Shown here one piece after another: positions 43,383-52,431 of a stretch of 64,000 nucleotides of DNA. The position numbers were made by a program, and so were the translations under genes. This stretch comes from an uncultured Bacteroidota bacterium (GTDB taxonomy: Bacteria; Bacteroidota; Bacteroidia; Chitinophagales; Chitinophagaceae), in assembly GCA_903835005.1 (NCBI GenBank), contig CAILLK010000154.1:42523-106522 (forward strand), given 5' to 3'. The notes beneath the pieces were generated by a model, which was not told the DNA's origin, did not search any database, and saw only the letters and a list, made by a program, of their open reading frames with translations. How positions within the stretch are numbered: position 1 is the stretch's first letter; every line of letters begins with the position of its first letter.

Positions 43383-43415
43383 AGGTGTGCCACACTTTCA
43401 AAGTGTGACACACCT
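43383..43415. repeat. intergenic palindrome AGGTGTGCCACACTTT / AAAGTGTGaCACACCT
   Basis: 16-bp arms (43383-43398 and 43400-43415) are inverted, with one mismatch. A single-arm copy with the same TTTCTAA flank occurs at 56839-56862. It falls in the icd leader and would form a strong hairpin in the transcript. Confidence 0.7.
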
Positions 43416-43449
43416 AAGGCTAAAAAATTATTTCAGATAAATATATACT

Positions 43450-44673
43450 ATGGCAAAAATTAAAGTAGCAAATCCCGTTGTGGAGCTAGATGGCGATGAA
43501 ATGACACGCATCATTTGGAAGTATATCAAAGAAAAACTGATACTTCCATACCTGGATATTGATATAAAATACTATGACCTGGGCATTGAGCATCGCGATG
43601 CTACCAACGATCAGGTTACTATTGACTCTGCCAATGCCATAAAGCAATATGGTGTAGGTATTAAGTGCGCTACTATTACGCCCGATGAAGCAAGGGTAAC
43701 AGAGTTTGGCCTGAAGCAGATGTGGAAGAGTCCTAACGGCACTATCCGTAATATACTGGATGGAACAGTATTCCGCGAGCCCATAGTAATGAGCAATATA
43801 CCACGGCTGGTGCCTAACTGGACTGCTCCAATATGTATAGGCCGTCATGCATTCGGCGACCAGTACCGCGCTACCGATTTTGTAACCAAAGGCAAGGGCA
43901 AACTGACTATAAAATTTGAAGGCGAAGACGGCAAGGTTATTGAACATGAAGTATACAACTTTAAAGGGGATGGCGTAGCGCTGGCTATGTATAATACCGA
44001 TGAGAGTATCATGGGTTTTGCACGTGCCTGCTTCAATATGGCATTGCAGAAAAAATGGCCGCTGTACTTAAGTACCAAGAATACCATCCTGAAAAAATAT
44101 GATGGCCGCTTCAAGGATATTTTTGAGCAGATATTCAATGACGAATTCAAGGCTGAATTTGATAAGTGCAGCATTACTTATGAGCATCGCCTGATCGATG
44201 ACATGGTGGCCAGTGCACTCAAGTGGAACGGCAATTTTGTATGGGCTTGTAAGAATTATGATGGCGATGTGCAAAGCGATACGGTAGCACAGGGATTTGG
44301 TTCACTGGGCCTGATGACTTCAGTACTCATCACCCCCGATGGCAATACTATGGAAGCCGAGGCCGCCCATGGCACCGTAACCCGCCACTACCGCGAATAC
44401 CAGAAGGGAAGGGCAACATCTACCAACCCGATCGCATCTATTTTTGCCTGGACCCGTGGCCTCGCCTTCCGTGGCAAACTGGACAACAATCAGGAGCTGA
44501 TTAATTTCAGTCATGCACTGGAGCAAGTTTGTGTAGAAACTGTGGAGAGCGGTAAAATGACCAAAGACCTTGCAGTATGCATACATGGCAACAGTGTAGG
44601 CAAAGGCGATTACCTGAATACCGAAGAATTCCTGGATGCGCTGAATGAGGGGCTGAAGGCGAAGCTGATTTAA
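43450..44673 (+). CDS. icd: NADP-dependent isocitrate dehydrogenase (eukaryote-like type)
   Basis: The protein has 407 residues. It oxidises isocitrate to 2-oxoglutarate in the TCA cycle, making NADPH. It belongs to the homodimeric IDH1/IDH2-like clade rather than the E. coli type: '[20 protein letters not shown]', '[20 protein letters not shown]', '[19 protein letters not shown]', '[14 protein letters not shown]', '[20 protein letters not shown]', and '[20 protein letters not shown]', where the Arg/Lys favours NADP. It feeds the 2-oxoglutarate dehydrogenase whose E2 gene lies at 46519-47781. It is followed by a strong terminator. Confidence 0.96.
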   Translation: MAKIKVANPVVELDGDEMTRIIWKYIKEKLILPYLDIDIKYYDLGIEHRDATNDQVTIDSANAIKQYGVGIKCATITPDEARVTEFGLKQMWKSPNGTIRNILDGTVFREPIVMSNIPRLVPNWTAPICIGRHAFGDQYRATDFVTKGKGKLTIKFEGEDGKVIEHEVYNFKGDGVALAMYNTDESIMGFARACFNMALQKKWPLYLSTKNTILKKYDGRFKDIFEQIFNDEFKAEFDKCSITYEHRLIDDMVASALKWNGNFVWACKNYDGDVQSDTVAQGFGSLGLMTSVLITPDGNTMEAEAAHGTVTRHYREYQKGRATSTNPIASIFAWTRGLAFRGKLDNNQELINFSHALEQVCVETVESGKMTKDLAVCIHGNSVGKGDYLNTEEFLDALNEGLKAKLI

Positions 44674-44707
44674 TTGCCGATCATCCAGAAAAATTGTAGT
44701 AAATAAC

Positions 44708-44737
44708 AAATAGCCCGGATCAGTCCGGGCTATTTGT
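44708..44737 (+). terminator. terminator of icd
   Basis: A perfect 13-bp stem (44708-44720 with 44725-44737) with a 4-nt loop and a GC-rich core ('AGCCCGGA') lies 35 bp after the icd stop. Confidence 0.85.
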
Positions 44738-44822
44738 TTGAGTATCTTGCAATTTGTATTAATGTTTATTACTTTCATAGCCAATTTAGATTTCAGTTAT
44801 AAAATTCCCGAAAATTATATCA

Positions 44823-45518
44823 ATGAAATTTTTACTTTTAAGTTTAAGCTTACTGCTACCAGTGGTTGTATTTTCACAACTTGATACTTTTGTTACATCA
44901 GACATCACATCTTTTGAACTCAACACCAGTGGCAAAAAAAATGTGCACTATATTTTCCTCAATCCTGAGAACAAAATAAAGGTTATGGAAGGGAATTTTG
45001 TTGACAACAAAAAAGATGGTTTATGGCTTTATTACGATAGAGGTAACAACAAAATAATTCACAGTCAGAATAGCTACAAACTTGGAATTAAGGATGGTAT
45101 TTGGATAGAGCGATATCTCAACAGCGAACAGATTGAACGGAAAGAGGAATATGCCGATGGCAAACTTCTATCAGGGCATTACTATAAAGAGAATGGTGCG
45201 GAAGCTCCTTTTAAAGGAAAAATTTACAATTACTGTGAGCAAATGCCAACGACTAAATATGACCTCAATAAATACATAAGAAATAATGTTAAATATCCTC
45301 AGGTTTCAAAATTACATGGAATTGAAGGGCGTGTGATAGTGAAATTTGTTGTATTGGAATCAGGATCCATCGCAGAAGTCTCTGTTGTGAAGGGGTTGGA
45401 TGATGCCTGCAATGAAGAGGCTATGCGGGTAGTAAGAAATATGCCGGCATGGATACCCGGAAAACAAGATGGCGTACCCGTGTCTGTTTACTTTACTTTG
45501 CCATTAACATTTAAATAG
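44823..45518 (+). CDS. TonB-domain protein with MORN-like repeats
   Basis: The protein has 231 residues. The N-terminal signal sequence ends near 'PVVVFSQLD'. MORN-like repeats follow ('NFVDNKKDGLWLYYDRGNNK', 'KLGIKDGIWIERYLNSEQIE'). The C-terminal 90 residues are a TonB domain ('IRNNVKYPQVSKLHGIEGRV', 'VKFVVLESGSIAEVSVVKGL', 'MPAWIPGKQDGVPVSVYFTL'). There is no membrane anchor like classical TonB, so it is a periplasmic or lipid-free variant common in Bacteroidota. It may link outer-membrane receptors to another component. The partner is unknown. Confidence 0.8.
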   Translation: MKFLLLSLSLLLPVVVFSQLDTFVTSDITSFELNTSGKKNVHYIFLNPENKIKVMEGNFVDNKKDGLWLYYDRGNNKIIHSQNSYKLGIKDGIWIERYLNSEQIERKEEYADGKLLSGHYYKENGAEAPFKGKIYNYCEQMPTTKYDLNKYIRNNVKYPQVSKLHGIEGRVIVKFVVLESGSIAEVSVVKGLDDACNEEAMRVVRNMPAWIPGKQDGVPVSVYFTLPLTFK

Positions 45519-45582
45519 ATAACTTTATTTGTAGTTTTTTAACTGAATATACTGTTACCGAAAATTTATAACTACAAATATA

Positions 45583-45963
45583 ATGTCAATGGCTAACATT
45601 CCAACTGGTTACCAGCAGGTGATGCCCTACCTGATAATAAAAGGAGCTGCTGAATTCATAACCTTCACGCAGCAGGTATTCGGTGCCGAAGAAAAAATGC
45701 GCCACATGCGTGATGAACAAATCATCATGCATGCAGAACTAACAGTAGGGGATTGTGTGATTATGGTGGCTGATGCCACAGGAGATTATGAACCACGAAC
45801 AGGCGGTTTCTTTATTTATGTAGCCGATACCGATGCCATTTATGCCAAAGCCCTAAATGCAGGGGCAAAAGCTATTTCACCAGTTGCAGATATGCCCTAT
45901 GGGAGGAGTGGGGGAGTAGTAGATCCTTTCGGTAATACCTGGTGGATCACTACTCATATATAA
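45583..45963 (+). CDS. VOC-superfamily (glyoxalase-like) protein, PhnB type
   Basis: The protein has 126 residues (ATG at 45583, alternative at 45589). One vicinal-oxygen-chelate unit pair is visible: 'VMPYLIIKGAAEFITFTQQV', 'FGAEEKMRHMRDEQIIMHAE', 'LTVGDCVIMVADATGD', 'GGFFIYVADTDAIYAKALNA', and 'DMPYGRSGGVVDPFGNTWWI'. It is close to PhnB-like proteins without proven activity. It is cytoplasmic; substrate unknown. Confidence 0.85.
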   Translation: MSMANIPTGYQQVMPYLIIKGAAEFITFTQQVFGAEEKMRHMRDEQIIMHAELTVGDCVIMVADATGDYEPRTGGFFIYVADTDAIYAKALNAGAKAISPVADMPYGRSGGVVDPFGNTWWITTHI

Positions 45964-46096
45964 TTATTGCTTCATTATATGTGGTGATATGCTAAACAGT
46001 TGCCAATCTTTGATTTTATCGGAGCCCATGATGATTATAGCGTATTTTAAGATGTACCTTTAATAATATAATGGTAAGCGTAAAAAATAATCAGTT

Positions 46097-46225
46097 ATGG
46101 GAATGTGGTCATTGTTAGCAGTTCTGGTGGTAGTTGTGTTTCTTTTATTCCGCACAGGCCACCATTATTATCGCAAAAGTAAAGCAAAGAGAAACAGCAC
46201 AAAAAAGCAAACACCCACTCATTGA
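46097..46225 (+). CDS. micro-protein with a single membrane span (RTGHH motif)
   Basis: The protein has 42 residues: MGMWSLLAVLVVVVFLLFRT followed by GHHYYRKSK and a basic tail. One N-terminal transmembrane helix is followed by a strongly basic cytosolic end. It is a paralogue of the next small gene (46388-46489): both have a Val/Leu-rich span ending in 'RTG(H/Y)H'. Function unknown. It lies in the otherwise gene-free stretch between the VOC gene and odhB. Confidence 0.5.
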   Translation: MGMWSLLAVLVVVVFLLFRTGHHYYRKSKAKRNSTKKQTPTH

Positions 46226-46323
46226 TTTGAGGTAATCAACTTCAGATATCTGCAGCTGCCCGGGCCAAAGATAATATTAGTCTTTAGAGATGTCATTAAC
46301 AAGGCAGCAACAGGATTAAACTG

Positions 46324-46352
46324 TTGTTAACACTGGGTTTGCCCTACCTTTG
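46324..46352 (+). promoter_or_regulatory. full -33/-7 promoter ahead of the second micro-gene
   Basis: TTG (46324-46326), an 18-bp spacer and TACCTTTG (46345-46352) form a near-ideal Bacteroidota promoter 35 bp before the ATG at 46388. This supports the small gene being expressed. Confidence 0.6.
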
Positions 46353-46387
46353 CACCATTATCAGAAGAGCCAAAGAACAGATCATTT

Positions 46388-46489
46388 ATGAGCATTTTGA
46401 CGTATGTAGCAGCAGCAGTAGTATTAGTACTTTTAGTAAGAACAGGTTACCATATTTTACATTCCCGCAGGCCTAAAAGGTGGAATTAA
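46388..46489 (+). CDS. micro-protein with a single membrane span (RTGYH motif)
   Basis: The protein has 33 residues: MSILTYVAAAVVLVLLVRTG followed by YHILHSRRPKRWN. One transmembrane helix, the same 'RTGxH' junction and a basic tail make it a paralogue of 46097-46225. A good promoter precedes it. Function unknown; such peptides often bind membrane complexes, but nothing here shows which. Confidence 0.55.
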   Translation: MSILTYVAAAVVLVLLVRTGYHILHSRRPKRWN

Positions 46490-46518
46490 ATTCTTATGGT
46501 AAGCTAAAATTCAGGTAT

Positions 46519-47781
46519 CTACACCTCCAGCAATGCCTTTACCGGATCTCTCCCAATTAACAGCAACTCCGGGCTCTCCAGCAGTTCCTTAACCCTTACC
46601 AGGAAGCCAACCGACTCACGTCCGTCTATAATCCGGTGGTCATAGCTTACTGCCAGGTACATCATTGGGCGTATTTCTACTTTGCCATTTACGGCTACCG
46701 GCCTGTCTTGTATCTTGTGCATACCCAGTATAGCGCTCTGCGGTATATTGATAATCGGTGTAGACATCAATGATCCGAAAACACCGCCATTGGTAATGGT
46801 AAATGTACCACCGGCCATTTCATCTGGGCTCAGCTTATTTTCGCGGGCCTTAGTGGCCAGCTCCAGCACCTTCTTTTCCAGATCGGCCATACCCAGGCTT
46901 TCAGCATTGCGTATAACAGGCACTACAAGCCCCTTAGGGCCTGATACTGCAATGGAGATATCGCAATACTCATGGTATATCAATGACTCTCCATCAATAT
47001 AGGCATTCACCGCCGGCCATTCCTGCAATGCTATGCAGCAGGCCTTTGTGAAGAAAGACATAAAGCCCAGGTTCACACCATGAGCGTCTTTAAAGGTATC
47101 TTTATATTGCTTCCGTATCTCCATAATACGGCTCATATCAACTTCGTTGAATGTGGTGAGCATGGCAGTGCTGTTCTTGGCTTCAACGAGTCGGCGTGCC
47201 ACTGTTTTGCGCAGATTGCTCATTTTCTCCTGCTTCACTTCACGGCCAAAAGCGGCATCGCCACCTTTACGGCCCGGATGTGTTAATGCCTCAAGCACAT
47301 CATTTTTCAATATCTTACCCTGAGCCCCCGATCCTTTCACCTCAGTTGGTTTCACCTGCTTGTCGCTCATTATAGCCTGTGCCACAGGCGTTGCCTTAAC
47401 ATCAGCGGGCAGTGCTTCTGGAGTAGCTACCGGTTCAGGTTTTGTTTCCTTTACCGGCATATCTGGTTTCGGAGCGGTGGTTGCAGATTTGTCTGTTTTT
47501 GCAGGGGCTTCTTCACTTGCAGGCTTCGATGCTTCTTCTGGTTTGGCCGCCGATTCATCAATGCTGCAGGCTATATCACCTATCTTTAAGGTAGCGCCAT
47601 CCAGGGCTACAATATGCAGCACCCCTGCCTGCTCGGCATTGAGTTCAAAAGTGGCTTTCTCCGATTCCAGTTCACACAGCACTTCATCACGGTTCACATA
47701 ATCCCCTTCTTTCTTAACCCATTTTACAAGTGTAACTTCGGTGATAGACTCACCAACTGAGGGAACTTTAATATCGAGCAT
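46519..47781 (-). CDS. odhB: 2-oxoglutarate dehydrogenase E2, dihydrolipoyl succinyltransferase
   Basis: The protein has 420 residues. The N-terminal lipoyl domain has the lipoylated Lys in '[18 protein letters not shown]'. A Pro/Ala/Lys-rich linker follows (about 80-130), then the E3/E1-binding domain ('[20 protein letters not shown]' with '[17 protein letters not shown]'). The catalytic acyltransferase domain contains '[20 protein letters not shown]', '[20 protein letters not shown]' and the active-site '[20 protein letters not shown]'. The motif 'FNEVDM' and the GxFGSL loop indicate the succinyl rather than acetyl type. E1 and E3 genes are not in the window. A TAATTTTG-type -7 box lies about 28 bp upstream (47809-47816). 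Confidence 0.94.
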   Translation of the reverse strand: MLDIKVPSVGESITEVTLVKWVKKEGDYVNRDEVLCELESEKATFELNAEQAGVLHIVALDGATLKIGDIACSIDESAAKPEEASKPASEEAPAKTDKSATTAPKPDMPVKETKPEPVATPEALPADVKATPVAQAIMSDKQVKPTEVKGSGAQGKILKNDVLEALTHPGRKGGDAAFGREVKQEKMSNLRKTVARRLVEAKNSTAMLTTFNEVDMSRIMEIRKQYKDTFKDAHGVNLGFMSFFTKACCIALQEWPAVNAYIDGESLIYHEYCDISIAVSGPKGLVVPVIRNAESLGMADLEKKVLELATKARENKLSPDEMAGGTFTITNGGVFGSLMSTPIINIPQSAILGMHKIQDRPVAVNGKVEIRPMMYLAVSYDHRIIDGRESVGFLVRVKELLESPELLLIGRDPVKALLEV

Positions 47782-47857
47782 GGTAATTATAATTTAGCAT
47801 TGGCACTGCAAAATTACCAAACAACTGAGGATTAATCAAAAGAATAAAATACCTGTA

Positions 47858-48229
47858 TCAACCCGCCAGCCATATCCCCACCCTGCAAAGCGCCAGGCCA
47901 ACCACAATACTCAACCCGGTATATAATAATGCCTGAAAAGATTGCCCCCTGCTCATAAGGTCGATATTCTCGAGTGCGAAAGTGGAAAATGTAGTAAAGC
48001 CGCCACAGAAACCTGTAGCAAAAATCAGGTAGTTGAGCGGAGAAATCTGGTGCCGGCTCACCAGCCCAAACAATAGCCCGATAATAAAAGATCCCAGCAC
48101 ATTTATAGTAAATGTGCTGTAAAACCTAAGCGGTTGCTCAATAAATTTACTTGCAAGGTAACTGACGCCATAACGGGCCATACTGCCCAATGCACCACCT
48201 GCTCCAATAAATAAAAAGTTTCGCAACAT
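47858..48229 (-). CDS. crcB: fluoride efflux channel CrcB/Fluc
   Basis: The protein has 123 residues and four membrane spans, the normal Fluc size. The N terminus is 'MLRNFLFIGAGGALGSMARY', followed by 'FTINVLGSFIIGLLFGLV' and the diagnostic 'GFCGGFTTFSTFALE' with the Phe-box and Thr/Ser residues that line the fluoride pore. It exports fluoride from the cytoplasm as a dual-topology dimer. I searched the 86 bp upstream for a fluoride riboswitch and saw none. Confidence 0.94.
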   Translation of the reverse strand: MLRNFLFIGAGGALGSMARYGVSYLASKFIEQPLRFYSTFTINVLGSFIIGLLFGLVSRHQISPLNYLIFATGFCGGFTTFSTFALENIDLMSRGQSFQALLYTGLSIVVGLALCRVGIWLAG

Positions 48230-48315
48230 AATAACCTGGAAGGTTTGGTGGCAAAATACGAATAAATTAAATCAAAGGTGCGAATCACTACCAAAGTGTT
48301 CCATGCCTGAATGCG

Positions 48316-50562
48316 CTACTTCCCGAATTTATTCTTCAGCATGCTCAGCGCATCATTCATATTTAAGGGTTCAGGTTCTTTTGGTTTAGGCTTACTGAAT
48401 TCTTTACGCGGTTGAGGAGGCGCTGGCTTGTCTTTCCGTGCAGGCGCTTCAGTGGCCTGTTTTATAGATAGGGCAATGCGCTTCCGGGCTATATCTACTT
48501 CTGTTACCAGCACATTTACTTTCTGGTTGAGCTTTAAAACTTCATTAGGGTCGGTAATGTATTTATGCGCCATCTCAGATACATGCACCAAGCCATCCTG
48601 CTTTACGCCTATATCCACAAACGCCCCGAACCTGGTAATATTCGTTACCGATCCCGGCACTATCATGCCCACCTTTACATCCTCTATACTGTAAATTGCT
48701 GCAAATTCAAATTGCTGCACTTCACTCCGGGGGTCGAGGCCCGGTTTTTTCAGTTCATTGATAATATCCCGCAACGTATGTTCTCCAGTATCCTTTGTAA
48801 TATACTTTTTTGGCTCCAGTTTTTTTATCAGTTCTTCATTGCCTATCAGCGATTTTATTTCAGCGCCTATATCAGCAGCCATATTCGCTACAAGTTGGTA
48901 CGCTTCCGGGTGAACAGCGCTGGCATCAAGCGGGTCTTCCCCGTCTTTTATCCGCAGGAATCCCGCACACTGTTCATAAGCTTTAGCGCCAAGCCGGGGC
49001 ACTTTCATCAGTTGTTTCCGGCTGGTAAATCTGCCCAGCTCACTCCGGTAGTTCACAATATTCTCAGCTACCGACGGGCCTATGCCGCTCACATAACTCA
49101 GCAAATGCTTGCTTGCTGTATTCAGGTTAACCCCAACGGTATTTACACAGCTCACCACTGTCTGATCAAGCCTGTCTTTCAGCCGCACCTGGTTTACATC
49201 ATGCTGGTATTGTCCCACACCAATGCTCTTGGGGTCTATCTTCACCAGCTCTGCCAGCGGGTCCATCAGCCGCCTTCCTATACTCACTGCCCCGCGTATA
49301 GTGATATCTTCATTGGGGAATTCTTCCCTTGCTATCTCCGATGCTGAGTAGATAGATGCCCCGTCTTCGTTAACCAGAAATATAGGCAACCCCAGGTTCA
49401 GCTTTTTTATAAAATGTTCCGTTTCGCGCCCTGCTGTCCCATCACCAATGGCAAATGATTGTGTACTATATTCCTTTATCAATGACCGGATCTTATGCTC
49501 CGCATCAATCAGTCGTCCGGGCTCATGAATATAAATAAGGCTTGTTTTCAGCAGCGTGCCTTTTTCATCCAGGCATACTACTTTACACCCGGTCCGGTAG
49601 CCAGGATCAATAGCCAGTATCCGCTTGCTGCCCAGCGGCGAACTTAACAGCAGTTGCCTCAGATTTTCGGAGAACACATTAATAGCTTCCTCATCAGCCT
49701 TTGTTTTCAGCGATGCCCTGAATTCACTTTCCATCCCCGGCTGCAGCAGTCTGCGCCAGCTATCCTTCACAGCCTTCCTCACCTGCGCACCTGCTTCATT
49801 ATCCGCCTTTACAAACTGATCTTCTATCAGCGCCAGTGCATCTTCCTCCACCGGTGCTATCTCCATCCTCAATACCCCTTCCATAAAGCCGCGCATTATT
49901 GCCAGCAGCCTGTGCGATGGTATTTTACTGATGGGCTCTCCAAAATCAAAGTAGTCTTTATACTTAATAGCATCCTGCTCTTTATCGGCCACAACCTTGC
50001 TCTGCACGGTAGCTTTGCTCTCAAACAGCCGGCGCATACGGGCGCGCATTTCAGCATGTTCATTGATCAGTTCAGCAATAATATCCCGCGCTCCTGCCAG
50101 CGCCTCATCTGTAGTTTTTACATTTTCATTAATAAACCGTTCAGCTTGTTTAGTAATATTAATATTTCTCTGCTCCAGCATAATCACTGATAAAGGCTCC
50201 AATCCGTTTTCACGGGCCACCTGGGCCTTAGTCCTGCGCTTGGGTTTGTAGGGCAGGTAGATATCTTCCAGTGCCGCAATAGTAGTTGCTCCATTTATTT
50301 TTGCCTGCAAAGCCTCAGTCATTTTGCCTTGCTCTGAAATAGTCTTTTCTATAAAAGCCTTGCGCTCACTGAACTCTTTCTGAAAAGCGGCTTCATCCTG
50401 TATCTGCTGTATCTGCACCTCATCCAGTGCTCCTGTCTTATCCTTCCGGTAACGGGCAATAAAAGGTATGGTGGCTCCCTCGCCAAGCAATAGCAATACA
50501 GCACTAACATCCTGTGGCCTTAAATTCAGTTTGGCAGCTACGCCGGGTAAAAATTCTGTCAT
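48316..50562 (-). CDS. tex: Tex-family RNA-binding transcription accessory protein
   Basis: The protein has 748 residues. It has the N-terminal Tex helical region ('VAAKLNLRPQDVSAVLLLLG', 'IARYRKDKTGALDEVQIQQI'), a YqgF/RuvX-like core ('KRILAIDPGYRTGCKVVCLD'), and helix-hairpin-helix units ('NTASKHLLSYVSGIGPSVAE', 'FTSRKQLMKVPRLGAKAYEQ'). A C-terminal S1 RNA-binding domain ('VKVGMIVPGSVTNITRFGAF') is followed by a Lys/Pro-rich tail. It is associated with transcription and RNA turnover. All domains look complete. Confidence 0.94.
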   Translation of the reverse strand: MTEFLPGVAAKLNLRPQDVSAVLLLLGEGATIPFIARYRKDKTGALDEVQIQQIQDEAAFQKEFSERKAFIEKTISEQGKMTEALQAKINGATTIAALEDIYLPYKPKRRTKAQVARENGLEPLSVIMLEQRNINITKQAERFINENVKTTDEALAGARDIIAELINEHAEMRARMRRLFESKATVQSKVVADKEQDAIKYKDYFDFGEPISKIPSHRLLAIMRGFMEGVLRMEIAPVEEDALALIEDQFVKADNEAGAQVRKAVKDSWRRLLQPGMESEFRASLKTKADEEAINVFSENLRQLLLSSPLGSKRILAIDPGYRTGCKVVCLDEKGTLLKTSLIYIHEPGRLIDAEHKIRSLIKEYSTQSFAIGDGTAGRETEHFIKKLNLGLPIFLVNEDGASIYSASEIAREEFPNEDITIRGAVSIGRRLMDPLAELVKIDPKSIGVGQYQHDVNQVRLKDRLDQTVVSCVNTVGVNLNTASKHLLSYVSGIGPSVAENIVNYRSELGRFTSRKQLMKVPRLGAKAYEQCAGFLRIKDGEDPLDASAVHPEAYQLVANMAADIGAEIKSLIGNEELIKKLEPKKYITKDTGEHTLRDIINELKKPGLDPRSEVQQFEFAAIYSIEDVKVGMIVPGSVTNITRFGAFVDIGVKQDGLVHVSEMAHKYITDPNEVLKLNQKVNVLVTEVDIARKRIALSIKQATEAPARKDKPAPPQPRKEFSKPKPKEPEPLNMNDALSMLKNKFGK

Positions 50563-50745
50563 AATCTATTCTTCGGGCTGCGAATGTAGGGAGTAGTAGG
50601 GAATTATAGACGAGATGTCTGCCATATTATCTACGCTTTAATATTTCGATAGTTGAGAATGGTAAGTTAATTATTTTTGATTATTATATCGTAAATTTTT
50701 TCAGCAAAAAACAGTATTACAGCCCCGGCAATGAGAAAATAATTA

Positions 50746-50955
50746 ATGTACCATGTTGAATCAGCAGATGATAGTAAGATCAAGGGGCTTTATTTATTAT
50801 GGAAAGATACCTTATTTGATAAGGAGACAAACGTATTAACGGATGCCCAACTTAGTGTTATTAACTCCGAACATATGAATCATGTTAGCGGAGAAAGTAA
50901 ATCCTATACCTGGGATGAAGTGAAAGCCAGGATCAGGAATAAAAAAGCCACTTAA
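50746..50955 (+). CDS. addiction-module component antitoxin (TIGR02574-like)
   Basis: The protein has 69 residues. The end 'GESKSYTWDEVKARIRNKKA' is the family's characteristic C terminus, and 'LTDAQLSVINSEHMNHVSG' precedes it. The N terminus 'MYHVESADDSKIKGLYLL' is short, and an in-frame stop lies just upstream, so nothing more is encoded. It is the antitoxin of a ParE/RelE-type pair. The toxin ATG follows its TAA directly (50956), but that toxin frame is broken. Confidence 0.68.
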   Translation: MYHVESADDSKIKGLYLLWKDTLFDKETNVLTDAQLSVINSEHMNHVSGESKSYTWDEVKARIRNKKAT

Positions 50956-51219
50956 ATGTTCCGGTTAATTTTAAAAGATCCTGTTTACCTGGTGCTCGAT
51001 GATGACTATCGGTGATATGATCAACAATTACCAGCATTAGGTGAGCAATTATTAGATGAAATAGAAGGTTATTTTACAAAATTAAGGACATTTCCTTTTC
51101 ATTACAATATCATGCGGGATGATTTTCGCGCCTTCATTCTCAAACATTTTCCGTATAAAATAGTTTTCCGAATTTATAGAGAAGTTGTAATCATTTACGA
51201 AGTATACCATACCAGCTAA
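50956..51219 (+). pseudogene. ParE/RelE-family toxin broken by an in-frame TGA
   Basis: From the ATG at 50956 the frame reads 19 codons ('MFRLILKDPVYLVLDDDYR'), a TGA at 51013-51015, then continues in the same frame for 67 codons to TAA at 51217-51219. It contains 'YDQQLPALGEQLLDEIEGYF', 'TKLRTFPFHYNIMRDDFRAF', and 'ILKHFPYKIVFRIYREVVII', the ParE/RelE core. The family has Trp-Tyr at the broken position ('WYEQQ'), so TGG changed to TGA explains it. The full protein would have 87 residues. The toxin is likely inactive. Confidence 0.82.
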
Positions 51220-51314
51220 AACCAGAATTTATTGTTTGATTAAATTTTAATTTTGGTATAGATTACACATCAAGATGCTCTGAATACTTATAAAAAACAT
51301 TTTCTCATTTACTC

Positions 51315-52328
51315 CTATATCCACTCCTCCTTTATCTCCGGATCAATAGGCTGGTAATTCACATACTGCACAAACCTCGGCAATTCCGAAGTATTGGGGC
51401 TGGCGCCATGCAGCAGGGCATGGTGAAAAATAATGAAATCGCCGGCATTGCCGGCTATAGGTTGATGTCCCAAGGCATACAGGTCCTGGCTGCGTGGGTT
51501 GGCTCCCGGTGGCAGGCGTTCCATCCATGCGCCCACCTTATTGTGGAAACCCGGCACAACCGTAAATGCACCCTGATTGGCAGCAATATCGGCAAGGTAT
51601 AATATTCCCTGTGTACCAAAGGGTATCGGTTGCTTCAGGCTCACATCCCAGTGCAGCTTAGGCCCCGGAAATTTATAAGTTTCAGTTTCCGGCGGATTAA
51701 ACCCAACCCTGTCGGTATTTACCAGTATGTCTTTTCTGCCCCACAATTGTTCGTATGCTTTCCTTATCAGCGGCGTAGTCCTGTTCTTTTGCAATTGCTC
51801 ATGCTGAAACAACTGCACCATTATACCCTGCCTGTCTTTGTGGTTACCGTACCACGTGCCCGCATTGTTTCTTTCCACTCCCAGGTATGCACAAATCAGG
51901 GCCACTGTCTTATCGCAGTCTTCTCTGCTCACGGCAGCCTTCAATATCACATACCCATTTTCATTCCAGAAATCAATATCCTCTGGAGAAAGTACCTGCT
52001 CAATCAAGTCATCCGGTGTCTCTGTTTTTCCTGATATCCGGTCATTGAATTCTTTAATCAGCGATTCAGATACCACACCCTGGTTCACATCCAATATCCA
52101 TTCTTCAAACTCACTGAAAGAAGGATTGGTATTGTAAATATATCGTATGGTTTGCTCCAGCCCCAATCCCAGTGTGCTCAGCAGATTCACATCCACCGGC
52201 CACTCCTCATTCAACGCCTCCTGGGGCAGTTTGCCGGCTCTTTTGGCAATCGATTTGGACCAGTATCGTTTCAGGTGCATTATATGCAGGGCTCCGGTTT
52301 CTGTTGCATGTGGCAATTCATTAATCAT
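51315..52328 (-). CDS. phytanoyl-CoA dioxygenase (PhyH) family protein
   Basis: The protein has 337 residues. The Fe(II)/2-oxoglutarate dioxygenase core shows 'NENGYVILKAAVSREDCDKT' at its start, the metal pair in 'PKLHWDVSLKQPIPF' (H-x-D), and 'GAFTVVPGFHNKVGAWMERL'. The distal His lies in 'AGDFIIFHHALLHGASPNTS', followed by the 2-oxoglutarate-binding Arg in 'LPRFVQYVNYQPIDPE'. The N-terminal about 130 residues form a helical extension ('HIMHLKRYWSKSIAKRAGKL'), longer than in a minimal PhyH. The substrate is unknown. Confidence 0.85.
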   Translation of the reverse strand: MINELPHATETGALHIMHLKRYWSKSIAKRAGKLPQEALNEEWPVDVNLLSTLGLGLEQTIRYIYNTNPSFSEFEEWILDVNQGVVSESLIKEFNDRISGKTETPDDLIEQVLSPEDIDFWNENGYVILKAAVSREDCDKTVALICAYLGVERNNAGTWYGNHKDRQGIMVQLFQHEQLQKNRTTPLIRKAYEQLWGRKDILVNTDRVGFNPPETETYKFPGPKLHWDVSLKQPIPFGTQGILYLADIAANQGAFTVVPGFHNKVGAWMERLPPGANPRSQDLYALGHQPIAGNAGDFIIFHHALLHGASPNTSELPRFVQYVNYQPIDPEIKEEWI

Positions 52329-52431
52329 TGATGGGAATTTTGCTTGAGAAAAGTAAAAATACGCAACGTTTTCTATTTTAGGAATTCACTTTCTTGATTT
52401 TTCAAAAAGGAGAACAATTTCATTTTCACCT

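Noticed and set aside
48230..48315. Fluoride riboswitch ahead of crcB
   Set aside because: The 86-bp leader lacks the conserved crcB-motif core segments, and no pseudoknot could be drawn by eye.
51013..51015. TGA read as selenocysteine or reassigned codon in the ParE-like frame
   Set aside because: No SECIS-like hairpin was apparent, the family has Trp here, and TGA is used as an ordinary stop by neighbouring genes such as the YgiT-type gene.
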